DNA from: Streptomyces tailanensis
Lineage (GTDB): Bacteria; Actinomycetota; Actinomycetes; Streptomycetales; Streptomycetaceae
Length of the DNA: 64,000 nucleotides
Reading direction: 5' to 3'
NCBI RefSeq assembly: GCF_008386495.1
Contig: NZ_VTHJ01000044.1
Span: 1,067 to 65,066 of the forward strand
A program made the translations under genes and the position numbers. The notes below the pieces were generated by a model, which ran no database searches, was not told the DNA's origin, and was given only the letters and a program-made list of their open reading frames with translations. How positions within the stretch are numbered: position 1 is the first letter of the stretch; every line of letters starts with the position of its first letter. This document shows positions 7,691 through 15,704 of this stretch, in pieces.

Positions 7691-8875
7691 TCAGTCCTCG
7701 AGGTGAGGTGCTCCGTACGGGGTCCCTGTCTGGGGCTCCACTTCTCGCAGGCCCGTCGTCGTCCGGACGGGTTGGTGGATGGGGCCGGGGACGCGGGACA
7801 GGGGCAGGCCGGTGCCGTTGTGGGTGTGGGCGATGATCTCGGCGGTGATGGAGATCGCTGTCTCCTCGGGGGTGTGGGCGCCGAGGTCGAGGCCGATGGG
7901 TGAGTGCAGGCGGGCGAGGTGCTCTTCGGGCACGCCGCCCTCCCGCAGACGTTCCAGTCGGTGCTCGTGGGTACGGCGTGAGCCCATCGCGCCGACATAG
8001 CCGACCGGCAGGCTCAGCGCCAGGCGGAGCAGAGGGACGTCGAACTTGGCGTCGTGCGTGAGGGCACAGATCGCGGTACGCCCGTCCACCTCGGTGCGCT
8101 CCAGGTAGCGGTGCGGCCAGTCGGCGACGACCTCGTCGGCGTGCGGGAAGCGGGCCGGGGTGGCGAAGACTGGGCGGGCGTCGCAGACGGTGACGTGGTG
8201 GCCGAGGAACTGCCCGGCCCGGCTGATGGCGCCCGCGAAGTCGACCGCGCCGAAGATCAGCAGGCGGGGGCGGGACGCGTGGGTGTGGACGAGGACCGAC
8301 AGGCGCTCGGGGCAGGTGTCGGCGTCGCCGCCCACCTCGACACGGCGGGTGCGGTCGGCCCTCAGCTGCGCGCGGGCCTGCGCTGCGACAACCTGGTCCG
8401 CGTTCGTGTCGCCCACGGTTCCGCGGTGAGGACCCGTGCCCTCGGGGACGTGGAGGGTGCGGCCGAGGAGGTCGTCCGGGCCGTCCACCACCTGGGCCAC
8501 AGCGACGGGTCGGCCCCCTACGACCGCGTCGAGGGCGTCGATGAGATGCGGCTCGGCGGCGGGCTCGACCCGCTGCACCAGGACGTCGATCTCGCCGCCG
8601 CAGGTCAGACCGACGGCGAAGGCGTCGTCGTCGGAGTAGCCGAACCGGGCGCGGGTGGGACCGCCGCCGTCCCTGAGCACTTGGACGCACAGCTCGTAGA
8701 CGGCTCCCTCCACACAGCCGCCGGAGATGCTGCCGACCGTGTGGCCGTCCGTGTCGACGGCGAGGGCGGTACCGGGTGGCAGGGGTGCGCTGCCGCTGAC
8801 GTCGACGACGGTGGCGAGGGCGAAGGGACGGGCCTCGCGGCACCAGTCGTACAGCGTGTCCGCGATGTTGAGCAT
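7691..8875 (-). CDS. XdhC/CoxF-family molybdoenzyme maturation protein (PaoD-like)
   Basis: A 394-residue accessory protein that binds molybdenum cofactor and inserts its matured form into xanthine-oxidase-family enzymes. The N-terminal XdhC domain shows GSAPLPPGTALAV and GSISGGCVEGAVYEL, with the conserved Cys. The C-terminal Rossmann-like domain contains RPRLLIFGAVDFAGAI and YVGAMGSRRTHEHRL. It is encoded 156 bp downstream of the large subunit PaoC, where PaoD sits in aldehyde oxidoreductase operons. Start ATG at 8875 opens directly with the conserved MLNIADTLYDW segment. The 3' end abuts the amidohydrolase reading frame, suggesting translational coupling or a deletion junction. Confidence 0.88.
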   Translation of the reverse strand: MLNIADTLYDWCREARPFALATVVDVSGSAPLPPGTALAVDTDGHTVGSISGGCVEGAVYELCVQVLRDGGGPTRARFGYSDDDAFAVGLTCGGEIDVLVQRVEPAAEPHLIDALDAVVGGRPVAVAQVVDGPDDLLGRTLHVPEGTGPHRGTVGDTNADQVVAAQARAQLRADRTRRVEVGGDADTCPERLSVLVHTHASRPRLLIFGAVDFAGAISRAGQFLGHHVTVCDARPVFATPARFPHADEVVADWPHRYLERTEVDGRTAICALTHDAKFDVPLLRLALSLPVGYVGAMGSRRTHEHRLERLREGGVPEEHLARLHSPIGLDLGAHTPEETAISITAEIIAHTHNGTGLPLSRVPGPIHQPVRTTTGLREVEPQTGTPYGAPHLED

Positions 8876-9031
8876 GGGCGTGCGCTCCGGATGATGGGGG
8901 GCTTGAGGACCGCCGCAGCACTGTGAGGGGGCAGCGTGCGACGGCGGCCTGGTGCCCGGCGGTGGGCCCGTCGTCGGCCGCCGGATGCTGGGGAGCCCGG
9001 GTGACCGGTGGCGACGCGGCCACCCGGGAGT

Positions 9032-11221
9032 TCAGAGCAGGGCCTCGGGCTTGATCGGCAGTTCGCGGATCCGGCGGCCGGTGGCGTTGAAGACCGCGTT
9101 GGCGATGGCGGGCGCCACTCCGACGATGACGACCTCACCGAGTCCCTTGACGCCGATGGGGTCGGCTTCGTAGTCCTCTCCGTCGATGTAGATCGCCTTC
9201 AGTTCGGGGATGTCGGCGTGGGTGGGCACGAGGTAGTCGGCGAGGTTGGCGTTGACGATCCTGCCGTCGCGGTGGTCGGTGACCGTGTGTTCAAGGAGGG
9301 CCTGGCCGATGCCGCCGGTCATGGCGCCGAGGGCCTGGCTGTCGGCGAGTCTCGGGTTGATGATCCGGCCGGCGTCGTACACGCCGACCATGCGCCGCAC
9401 CCGTACCAGGCCGAGGCGGGCGTCGACGGCGACTTCGGCGAAGGTCGCGGCGTAGGCGTAGAGGGAGAACTTCGCCGTTTCCGGCGCTCCGGCGTACGAG
9501 CCCATCGCTTCGAGGTGGGTGCGGTTGTTGCGGGCCAGGAGCTGCTGGTACGTCTCCCCGCGCGCGGGGTCGTCCTGCACGTGCAGTCGGCCTCCTCGTA
9601 CGACGATGCCGGCGGGGTCGACGCCGTGCAGCGGTGACTCCTCGTCCCCGACGGCCAGTTCGATCGCCTGCCGCCGCAGTTTGTCGCAGCCGTCCTGGAC
9701 GGCCGATCCGACGCTGGCCATGGTCTGCGAACCGTAGTGGCCGGGGGCCGGAGGCAGACGGGAGTCGCCGAGCCGGAAGGTCACCCGGCGCATGGGCAGG
9801 CCGAGGGCGTCGGCGGCGAGCTGCGTCATGGACGTGGCGGTGCCGACGCCCATGTCAGCGGTCGCGGCCTGGAGCAGGGCGGTGCCGTCGGCGTCGAGCC
9901 GGACGGATGTCTGGGACTCGGAGCGTGCTGTGTCGTAGACGCCGGCGGCCATGCCCATACCGATGAGCCAGTCGCCCTCGCGCCTTGAGCGGGGCTCGGG
10001 CCTGCGCCGCTCCCAGCCGAACTCGCGGGCGCCCACGCGGTAGCACTCGCGCAGGCGGCGCGTGGAGAACGGCAGCCCGCTGGACTCGTCGTCGGCGGGC
10101 TCGTTGCGCAGCCGCAGCTCGATGGGGTCGAGTCCCAGTTCGTGGGCGAGCTCGTCCATCGCCGACTCCACGGGGAAGGCACCGCTGGCGTAGCCGGGGC
10201 CGCGCATATACGTCGGTGTGTTCACGTCCAGCGGTACGTGCCGGTACGCCTGGCGGACGTTGGGGGTGCTGTAGAGCATCTGGCCGGGGCCCAGCACGTG
10301 TTCGATGTGTGTCTCGTACCTGGAGGTCTCGGCGCGCACGTCGTGCGCCGACGCCGTGAGACGCCCCCGGCGGTTGCTGCCCAGGCTCAGTTCGTACTCG
10401 TACGCGGGCCGGTATCCCACGCCGAAGTACAACTGCCTGCGGGTGAGGGCGAGCTTGACGGGGCGCTGCACCTCGCGTGCGGCCACGGCGGCGATGACGG
10501 AGTGCACCCAGGTGCGGGCAGCGTTGCCGAAGGCCCCGCCGATGAACGGAGAGATGACGTGGATGTCGTCCGGTGGCATGCCGAGCGCGGCGGACATGCC
10601 GAAAGCGGCGGACTGCACCCATTGGCTCTTCTCCCAGAGGGTGAGCTTGTCGCCGTCCCAGCGGGCGACGAGGCCGGCCGCTTCCATGGCGTTGTGGTGG
10701 TTGCGGGCCGTCCGGTACGTCATCTCCATCCGGACGGCGGCCGAGTCCAGGGCTTCGTCGGCGTCGCCGCGCGCATAGGTCTCGGGCTCGCCGGCGGGGT
10801 CGGCGGCGGCCAGATCGGTGGCGGGACGCTGGGCGTCGTAGGAGACCTTCACCAGGCTCGCGGCGTGCTGGGCGGTCTCCAGTGTGGCCGCCACCACGAC
10901 CGCGACGGGCTGTCCGAAGAACCGGATGCGGTCGTCCTGGAAGGCACGCAGCGGCTTGCCCGGCGGCCATTGCCCTTCAACGGGCGGGAGTTCGGGCGCG
11001 TTGAGGTGGCTGATCACCTTCAGCACGCCCTTCTCGGCTTCGGCGGCGCGGGTGTCGATGCCGGTGATGCGGCCGCGGCCGACGCCGCTGTCGACGATGA
11101 CCGCGTGCACGACCCCGTCGGGGTTGTTGTCGGCGGCGTACTTCGCTTGCCCGGTGACCCTCAGCCGGGCGTCGACTCGGGGGACCGCCGCTCCGACGGC
11201 TGCCTGTGGCTGCGGGCTCAC
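9032..11221 (-). CDS. paoC: Aldehyde oxidoreductase molybdenum-binding subunit (PaoC-like)
   Basis: A 729-residue catalytic subunit of the xanthine dehydrogenase family. The N-terminal a/b hammerhead domain begins VPRVDARLRVTGQAKYAADN. The molybdopterin-binding region contains GGAFGNAARTW and the glycine motif YGSQTMASVGSAV. Near the C-terminus GVKGLGEVVIVGVAP carries the catalytic Glu of the GxGE motif. Family knowledge: PaoC with PaoA and PaoB oxidises aldehydes in the periplasm and is exported as a complex through the Tat signal on PaoA, so the lack of a signal here is expected. GTG at 11221 overlaps the PaoB stop by four bases (GTGA), indicating tight coupling. The physiological aldehyde is unknown. 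Confidence 0.9.
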   Translation of the reverse strand: MSPQPQAAVGAAVPRVDARLRVTGQAKYAADNNPDGVVHAVIVDSGVGRGRITGIDTRAAEAEKGVLKVISHLNAPELPPVEGQWPPGKPLRAFQDDRIRFFGQPVAVVVAATLETAQHAASLVKVSYDAQRPATDLAAADPAGEPETYARGDADEALDSAAVRMEMTYRTARNHHNAMEAAGLVARWDGDKLTLWEKSQWVQSAAFGMSAALGMPPDDIHVISPFIGGAFGNAARTWVHSVIAAVAAREVQRPVKLALTRRQLYFGVGYRPAYEYELSLGSNRRGRLTASAHDVRAETSRYETHIEHVLGPGQMLYSTPNVRQAYRHVPLDVNTPTYMRGPGYASGAFPVESAMDELAHELGLDPIELRLRNEPADDESSGLPFSTRRLRECYRVGAREFGWERRRPEPRSRREGDWLIGMGMAAGVYDTARSESQTSVRLDADGTALLQAATADMGVGTATSMTQLAADALGLPMRRVTFRLGDSRLPPAPGHYGSQTMASVGSAVQDGCDKLRRQAIELAVGDEESPLHGVDPAGIVVRGGRLHVQDDPARGETYQQLLARNNRTHLEAMGSYAGAPETAKFSLYAYAATFAEVAVDARLGLVRVRRMVGVYDAGRIINPRLADSQALGAMTGGIGQALLEHTVTDHRDGRIVNANLADYLVPTHADIPELKAIYIDGEDYEADPIGVKGLGEVVIVGVAPAIANAVFNATGRRIRELPIKPEALL

Positions 11222-12198
11222 TTGCCACCTCCTACGACGCGCAGTTGACGCTCGACGGTCCGTTTGAGCAACTCGACCTTGAAACGGTTGTGTTCGAGGG
11301 GCCGGGCCCCGTCAGCCGCCCGCTCGGCGGCCTTGGTCCACAGGGCGTTCGACGGCCGGCGTCCGATGAGCTCCCGCTCGACGGCGGGCAGTTTCCAGGG
11401 GACGGTGCCCACGCCTCCGGCGGCCACTTTGGCTTCGCGGATCACGCCGTGTCGGAGGTGCAGGGCGACGGCCGCGGAGGTGAGGGCGAACTCGTAGGAC
11501 TGCCGGTCGCGCACTTTCAGGTAGCCGGACTTCAGCGGGCGCGGGTGGGGCGGTATCTCCACTGCGGTGATCAACTCTCCGGGGCGCAGGGCCTGTTCGT
11601 GGTGGGGTGTGCTGCCCGGCTTGAGGTGGAAGTCGGCGAAGGGCACGGTCCGCTCCCCCGCTGGGCCGAGCAGGTGGACGGTCGCTTCCAGGGCGGCGAA
11701 GGCGACGGCGGCGTCGGAGGGGTGGGTGGCCACGCAGTCGTCGGTGGTGCCCAGGATCGCGTGGCTGCGGTTGTAGCCGTGCAGCGCGGCGCATCCGGAG
11801 CCGGGCTCGCGTTTGTTGCAAGGGGCGGTCACGTCACGGAAGTACGTGCACCGGGTGCGCTGCATGATGTTGCCGCCGATGGTGGCCATGTTGCGCAGTT
11901 GGGGCGACGCACTCAGTTCCAGCGCCTGCGAGACGACGGGGTACAGGGCATGGACCTTGGGGTGGGCGGCGGCCTCGGTCATGGTCACCAGGGCTCCGAT
12001 GCGCAGGCCCCCGCTCTTGGTGGCGGTGACCGAGCGCAGGGGCAGGGCGCTGATGTCGACCAGCGAGCCGGGGTGTTCGACGGTCTCCCGCATCAGGTCG
12101 ACCAGGGTGGTACCGCCGGCGATGTAACGCCCGCCGCGCCGACCGGCATTGAGGGCTTCGCGCGTGTCCGCGGCCTTGGTGTAGGTGAAGGGATGCAT
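11218..12198 (-). CDS. paoB: Aldehyde oxidoreductase FAD-binding subunit (PaoB-like)
   Basis: A 326-residue FAD subunit. The N-terminal flavin fold has RYIAGGTTLVDLMRETVEHP and the SPQLRNMATIGGNIMQRT motif. An insertion with CTYFRDVTAPCNKREPGSGC supplies the cysteines that ligate an extra [4Fe-4S] cluster in PaoB and in 4-hydroxybenzoyl-CoA reductase beta. Ordinary xanthine dehydrogenase FAD domains lack this, which favours the Pao type. The C-terminal CO-dehydrogenase flavoprotein domain follows. It overlaps PaoC by four bases and lies 12 bp after PaoA, so the three subunits form one transcription unit. Confidence 0.9.
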   Translation of the reverse strand: MHPFTYTKAADTREALNAGRRGGRYIAGGTTLVDLMRETVEHPGSLVDISALPLRSVTATKSGGLRIGALVTMTEAAAHPKVHALYPVVSQALELSASPQLRNMATIGGNIMQRTRCTYFRDVTAPCNKREPGSGCAALHGYNRSHAILGTTDDCVATHPSDAAVAFAALEATVHLLGPAGERTVPFADFHLKPGSTPHHEQALRPGELITAVEIPPHPRPLKSGYLKVRDRQSYEFALTSAAVALHLRHGVIREAKVAAGGVGTVPWKLPAVERELIGRRPSNALWTKAAERAADGARPLEHNRFKVELLKRTVERQLRVVGGGK

Positions 12199-12210
12199 GG
12201 GAATCGGCCC

Positions 12211-12849
12211 TCACTTCCGTCCTGCGGTCTGCTCGACCGCCCGCACGATTTTCACGTAGCAGCCGCAGCGGCAGATGTTGCCGCTCATCCACTCCCGGAT
12301 CTCCTCCGCCGAGCCGGTGTGGCCCTCCTGGACGCAGGCGACACCGGACATGATCTGACCCGGGGTGCAGTAGCCGCACTGGAAGGCGTCCTGGTCGATG
12401 AACGCCTGCTGCAGCGGGTGCAGCCGTTCGCCCTTGGCCAGGCCCTCGATCGTGGTGACCTCGGCGCCGTCCAGCCGGACCGCCAGCGTCAGGCAGGAGT
12501 TGACCCGGCGGCCGTCGACCAGGACGGTACAGGCGCCGCAGGCCCCGGCGTTGCAGCCCTTCTTCGAACCGGTCAGGTCCAGGTGCTCGCGCAGCAGGTC
12601 GAGGAGCGAGGTGCGGTTGTCGATCGTGACGGTGCGCCGGACGCCGTTGACCGTCAGGGAGACGCGGCTGCCGTGCGGCGCCTCGGCGGCGGCCGCTTCC
12701 CCGGAGCCGGGAAGGGGCACCGCGACCAGGCCGCCGGCCAGGGCGGCCCCTCCGGCCACCGTGGTCGTCGCGATGAACGTACGCCGGGTCGGTGCCGAGC
12801 CGGATTCGGCGGGGGGAGACACGGCTGAGTCGGGAAGTTCGGTGGACAT
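12211..12849 (-). CDS. paoA: Aldehyde oxidoreductase [2Fe-2S] subunit with Tat signal (PaoA-like)
   Basis: A 212-residue iron-sulfur subunit and the first gene of the operon. A Tat signal (TRRTFIATTTVAGGAALAGG) spans about residues 21-45. The plant-type [2Fe-2S] site is GCNAGACGACTVLVDGRRVN plus the following SC, and the C-terminal helical [2Fe-2S] domain has CGYCTPGQIM and NICRCGCYVKI. All eight cluster cysteines are present. The signal on this subunit would carry the whole cofactor-loaded heterotrimer across the membrane. ATG at 12849 has GAGGAG five bases upstream. No dedicated regulator is adjacent; the next leftward gene upstream is an SDR. Confidence 0.92.
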   Translation of the reverse strand: MSTELPDSAVSPPAESGSAPTRRTFIATTTVAGGAALAGGLVAVPLPGSGEAAAAEAPHGSRVSLTVNGVRRTVTIDNRTSLLDLLREHLDLTGSKKGCNAGACGACTVLVDGRRVNSCLTLAVRLDGAEVTTIEGLAKGERLHPLQQAFIDQDAFQCGYCTPGQIMSGVACVQEGHTGSAEEIREWMSGNICRCGCYVKIVRAVEQTAGRK

Positions 12850-13040
12850 GCCCACTCCTCGGTGCGGGGTACGGATGGTCCTGCTGATCGGCGCGAACCT
12901 GTCGGGGCGGGGCGCACGGGGCGTCTCCTGCCGCACCCTCGCCCCGCCCCCCCCCTGAACCGGGCGCCGACCCGCGGTCTCGCGTATGCGCCCGCCTCCG
13001 CCTCGGCTGTCGCGGCTGAGGGCGGTGCGGGGCCCGCTGC

Positions 13041-13826
13041 TCAGGCGACGGGCAGGTGCCCGTAACGGGCGGCCGGGGAAGAATGGTTGCCGGTCAGCAG
13101 GGCGGATTCGGCGGTCAGGAGGGCGTCGAGCACGACAGCCTGGTCCTCCAGACCAGGGACGCAGACGGACTCCCCCAGGCGGACGCCGGCGAGACTGGCA
13201 TGTGCCACACCCTCGGCCGTCATGGCGAAGGGGTAGCCCTGGCCGAAGCCGCCGTCGAACTCCGTCGCCACCACCCCCGGGCACACCACCTGGGCATGGA
13301 CGCCGGTGCCGGCGAGTTCGTGTGTGAGCGTCCGTGTGAAGGCGACCGTGGCGGCCTTCGCGGCCGCGTACAGGGTGCGCGGTATCGGCATCTCCTGACC
13401 GGCGCTGAAGGCCAGCAGTGAGGCGAGGGTGATGACGGTGCCGTCACCGGCGGCCAGCATCCCGGGCAGGGCGGCCCGCACCAGACGGATGGGGCCGGCG
13501 GCGTTGAGTGTGAGAAGACGGTCGATCTCGACGGCGTCGATGTCGGTGAGCGGTGCGAAGCCCCCGACTCCGGCGTTGCAGATCAGCAGCCGGACGTCTC
13601 CGGTGGCCAGGCGGTGGGTCACGGCGTCGATGCCGTCGTGCGTACTGAGGTCGGCGGGCAGAACCTCGACGGCGGCACCTGCTTCGCGCAGTTCGGCGGC
13701 CAGCTCGTTCAGCCGGTCCACCCGCCGGGCCACCAGGACGAAGTCGCAGTCGGACGCCAGGAGCCGGGCGTAGGCAGCGCCGATGCCGGACGAGGCGCCA
13801 GTGATCAGAGCAAGAGTTCGGGACAT
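13041..13826 (-). CDS. Short-chain dehydrogenase/reductase
   Basis: A 261-residue SDR. The cofactor motif is TGASSGIGAAYARLLA at residues 9-24, LICNAGVGGF replaces the usual NNAG, and the catalytic set is visible as Ser in TLASLLAFS, Tyr in RTLYAAAKA and Lys two codons later. The substrate is unknown. The start at 13826 begins MSRTLALITG; a longer frame to 13889 overlaps the divergent promoter and is unlikely. It is divergent from a MarR gene with 86 bp between them and a short palindrome there, so it is probably that regulator's target. Confidence 0.88.
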   Translation of the reverse strand: MSRTLALITGASSGIGAAYARLLASDCDFVLVARRVDRLNELAAELREAGAAVEVLPADLSTHDGIDAVTHRLATGDVRLLICNAGVGGFAPLTDIDAVEIDRLLTLNAAGPIRLVRAALPGMLAAGDGTVITLASLLAFSAGQEMPIPRTLYAAAKAATVAFTRTLTHELAGTGVHAQVVCPGVVATEFDGGFGQGYPFAMTAEGVAHASLAGVRLGESVCVPGLEDQAVVLDALLTAESALLTGNHSSPAARYGHLPVA

Positions 13827-13857
13827 GCGCCCAGCATTAACCAAGCGCCTGTCTAGA

Positions 13858-13871
13858 ATCAAGCATTTGAT
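13858..13871. promoter_or_regulatory. Short palindrome between divergent SDR and MarR genes
   Basis: ATCAA-GCAT-TTGAT is a 5-bp inverted repeat with a 4-bp spacer in an AT-rich patch 31-44 bp before the SDR start. It is unlike the 3.9/15.6-kb operators. Placement suggests an autoregulatory MarR site. Confidence 0.4.
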
Positions 13872-13912
13872 AGCAAGTGATTGATACACGTGAATTCCCG
13901 TATCCTCCTCGC

Positions 13913-14362
13913 GTGACCACGGATGACGAGAAGACGCCTGGTGGCGATGTCAGAGCGATCTGGGCCCTGCGGAGGGCGGAACTCGCCGTGCAGGCGCTCA
14001 AGGGACAGCGACTGCGCACCCTGGACATGGCGCCCGCGCACTACTCCCTGCTGTTCTGCATCCATGACGAACCCGGCCTCACAGGCGCGGAGGCCGCCCG
14101 CCGCCTGAACGTCACCCCTCAGGCCGTGGCATCACTGGTGGCGCGACTGGAGGGGCGCGGCCAGCTGGAGCGTCGACAGCACGCGCTGCACCGCCATGTG
14201 CAGGAGCTCCACCTCACCGACGCCGGCCGTGAGGCATTGGGCTCCGCCAGTCGCGTCGTCGCGGACATCGAGCGCCGCGTCGTCGAGCGGCTGGGCTCGG
14301 ACGGCACTGCGCAACTCACCGCCTTGCTCGGGCAGGTGGTCGAGGCGGTCCGGGAGCCGTAG
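13913..14362 (+). CDS. MarR-family transcriptional regulator
   Basis: A winged-helix regulator of 149 residues from GTG 13913, or 161 from GTG 13877. The HTH reads LTGAEAARRLNVTPQAVASL, followed by VARLEGRGQLERRQHALHRH for the wing and a C-terminal dimerisation helix (ALGSASRVVADIERRVVERL). Neither start has a clear ribosome binding site. The shorter one is preferred because the extra residues of the longer form lie in the promoter/operator region. It is divergent from the SDR at 13826, which is its likely target. It is unrelated in detail to the MarR at 3372. Confidence 0.85.
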   Translation: MTTDDEKTPGGDVRAIWALRRAELAVQALKGQRLRTLDMAPAHYSLLFCIHDEPGLTGAEAARRLNVTPQAVASLVARLEGRGQLERRQHALHRHVQELHLTDAGREALGSASRVVADIERRVVERLGSDGTAQLTALLGQVVEAVREP

Positions 14363-14519
14363 GTCACCGCTGTGGTCGGGTCAGCGGTACCCGGCGGCGC
14401 TGCCGGCGATCGTCGACGTGTGACGGGCAGGCCCGGATCCGCAGCGCGGACGCCGGATCGGGAAGGTCAGGCCGAGCTCAGGAGTGGGGGGAACTGCGCG
14501 ACACGGCAACCCCGTTGCG

Positions 14520-14554
14520 CTAACCGTGAGTTAGTGCTTTCCTTCAGAAAGCAC
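14520..14554 (+). promoter_or_regulatory. Overlapping inverted repeats upstream of the SnoaL-like gene
   Basis: CTAAC-CGTGA-GTTAG at 14520-14534 is a perfect 5-bp inverted repeat. It is followed by GTGCTTTC-CTTCA-GAAAGCAC at 14534-14554, an 8-bp perfect one. The first has the size and spacing of a repressor half-site pair. The second could be an operator or a leader hairpin 60 bases before the start at 14614. Confidence 0.45.
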
Positions 14555-14613
14555 GAGGTTGAGCTTTCAACCTTCGCCGATCTTCCTTGCCTACTTCTTG
14601 AGGAGAGCGCACC

Positions 14614-15561
14614 GTGACCCCCACCACCCATGCCCGCAGAGCACTCGTCGCTTTCATGGCCTCCGCCGCCCTACTGGGCGCCGTCGGCGCACCCGCCGTC
14701 GCTGCGCCGTCCGCCGCTTCCGCCGGGCACTCCGGTTATGGCGCCCACTCCGGTTACGGCGACTCCGCCCGCCTCAGCCACCAGAAGGCCGTCACCGTAC
14801 GCGTCCTCAAGGGCCTGTTCGAGCGGGGCGACACCAAGGTCGTCGATCGCTACGTCCGCCCGGACTACATCCAGCACAACCCGCTCGCGCCCGACGGCGC
14901 CGAGGCGCTGAAGAAGCTCGGCACGGACCTCCACCAGCGGTTCCCGGACGCCAAGTACGACATCAAGCGGGTGATATCCGAGAGTGACCTGGTGCTCGTC
15001 CACTCGAACGTCGTCCTGACGCCGGGCGAACGGGGCGCGGCGGTCTTCGACATCTTCCGGTTCCAGGGCGGGAAGATCGCCGAGCACTGGGACGTGGAGC
15101 AGAACGTGCCCGAGACTTCCGTGAACGGCAACGACATGTTCTCGATGGAGAGTTGGCCGCGCACCGAGCAGCCGGGGCCGGCGTGGCTCACCGAGTACAA
15201 CAAGAAGCTGGCCACCAAGGCCTTCGACGAACTCATGGTCCACAAGGACCTGTCGGCGATCGACCGCTACTACGGCCCCGAATACCACCAGCACAACCCG
15301 ACCGTCCCCAACGGGGTGGCGGGCGTGAAGGCGGGACTCGGCGGACTCTTCGAGGCCCTCCCGCAGCTGGAGGCCTCCCGGAAGCGGGTGATCGCGCAGG
15401 GCGACCTGGTCGCGGTCCACCAGCACTTTGTGGAAGCGCCGGGTGCGCGGGGTCAGGCGATTGTGGATCTGTTCCGGGTGCGGAACGGGAAGATCGTCGA
15501 GCACTGGGACGTGATCCAGGCCGTGCCGGAGACGTCGGCGAACGACAACACCATGTTCTGA
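14614..15561 (+). CDS. Secreted protein with two SnoaL-like (NTF2-fold) domains
   Basis: A 315-residue protein. Residues 1-32 form a signal peptide (RRALVAFMASAALLGAVGA, cleavage near AVAAPS). Two homologous SnoaL-like domains follow. The first (about 55-180) has VRPDYIQHNPLAPDG and FRFQGGKIAEHWDVEQNVPE; the second (about 190-315) has YGPEYHQHNPTVPNG and FRVRNGKIVEHWDVIQAVPE. The internal duplication is obvious from these paired motifs. SnoaL-like domains include cyclases, isomerases and hydrolases, and an exported double-domain form has no predictable reaction. GTG 14614 follows GAGGAG by eight bases. Inverted repeats lie in the leader region. Confidence 0.85.
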   Translation: MTPTTHARRALVAFMASAALLGAVGAPAVAAPSAASAGHSGYGAHSGYGDSARLSHQKAVTVRVLKGLFERGDTKVVDRYVRPDYIQHNPLAPDGAEALKKLGTDLHQRFPDAKYDIKRVISESDLVLVHSNVVLTPGERGAAVFDIFRFQGGKIAEHWDVEQNVPETSVNGNDMFSMESWPRTEQPGPAWLTEYNKKLATKAFDELMVHKDLSAIDRYYGPEYHQHNPTVPNGVAGVKAGLGGLFEALPQLEASRKRVIAQGDLVAVHQHFVEAPGARGQAIVDLFRVRNGKIVEHWDVIQAVPETSANDNTMF

Positions 15562-15605
15562 GCCGAGAGCGTCCCCCTGTCCGATCATCGAACCAGTCTG
15601 GCATA

Positions 15606-15661
15606 GTGCATGACACATCACGTACATTCTTGACATGTCATGCACTCTGATGCGTCATGCA
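15606..15661 (+). promoter_or_regulatory. Composite operator upstream of the quinone oxidoreductase, same as at 3.9 kb
   Basis: GTGCATGACACATCAC (15606-15621) is identical over 16 bases to 3883-3898. TGACATGTCA (15631-15640) is identical to 3857-3866. GTGCATGACA (15606-15615) is inverted perfectly at 15636-15645. TGATGCGTCATGCA (15648-15661) matches the inverted copy at 3934-3947 with one mismatch. The block ends 43 bases before the start at 15705. Confidence 0.75.
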
Positions 15662-15704
15662 GATCGCTGGTCCGCTCGTCGGGTCCTGTACGCGAGGAGC
15701 AATC

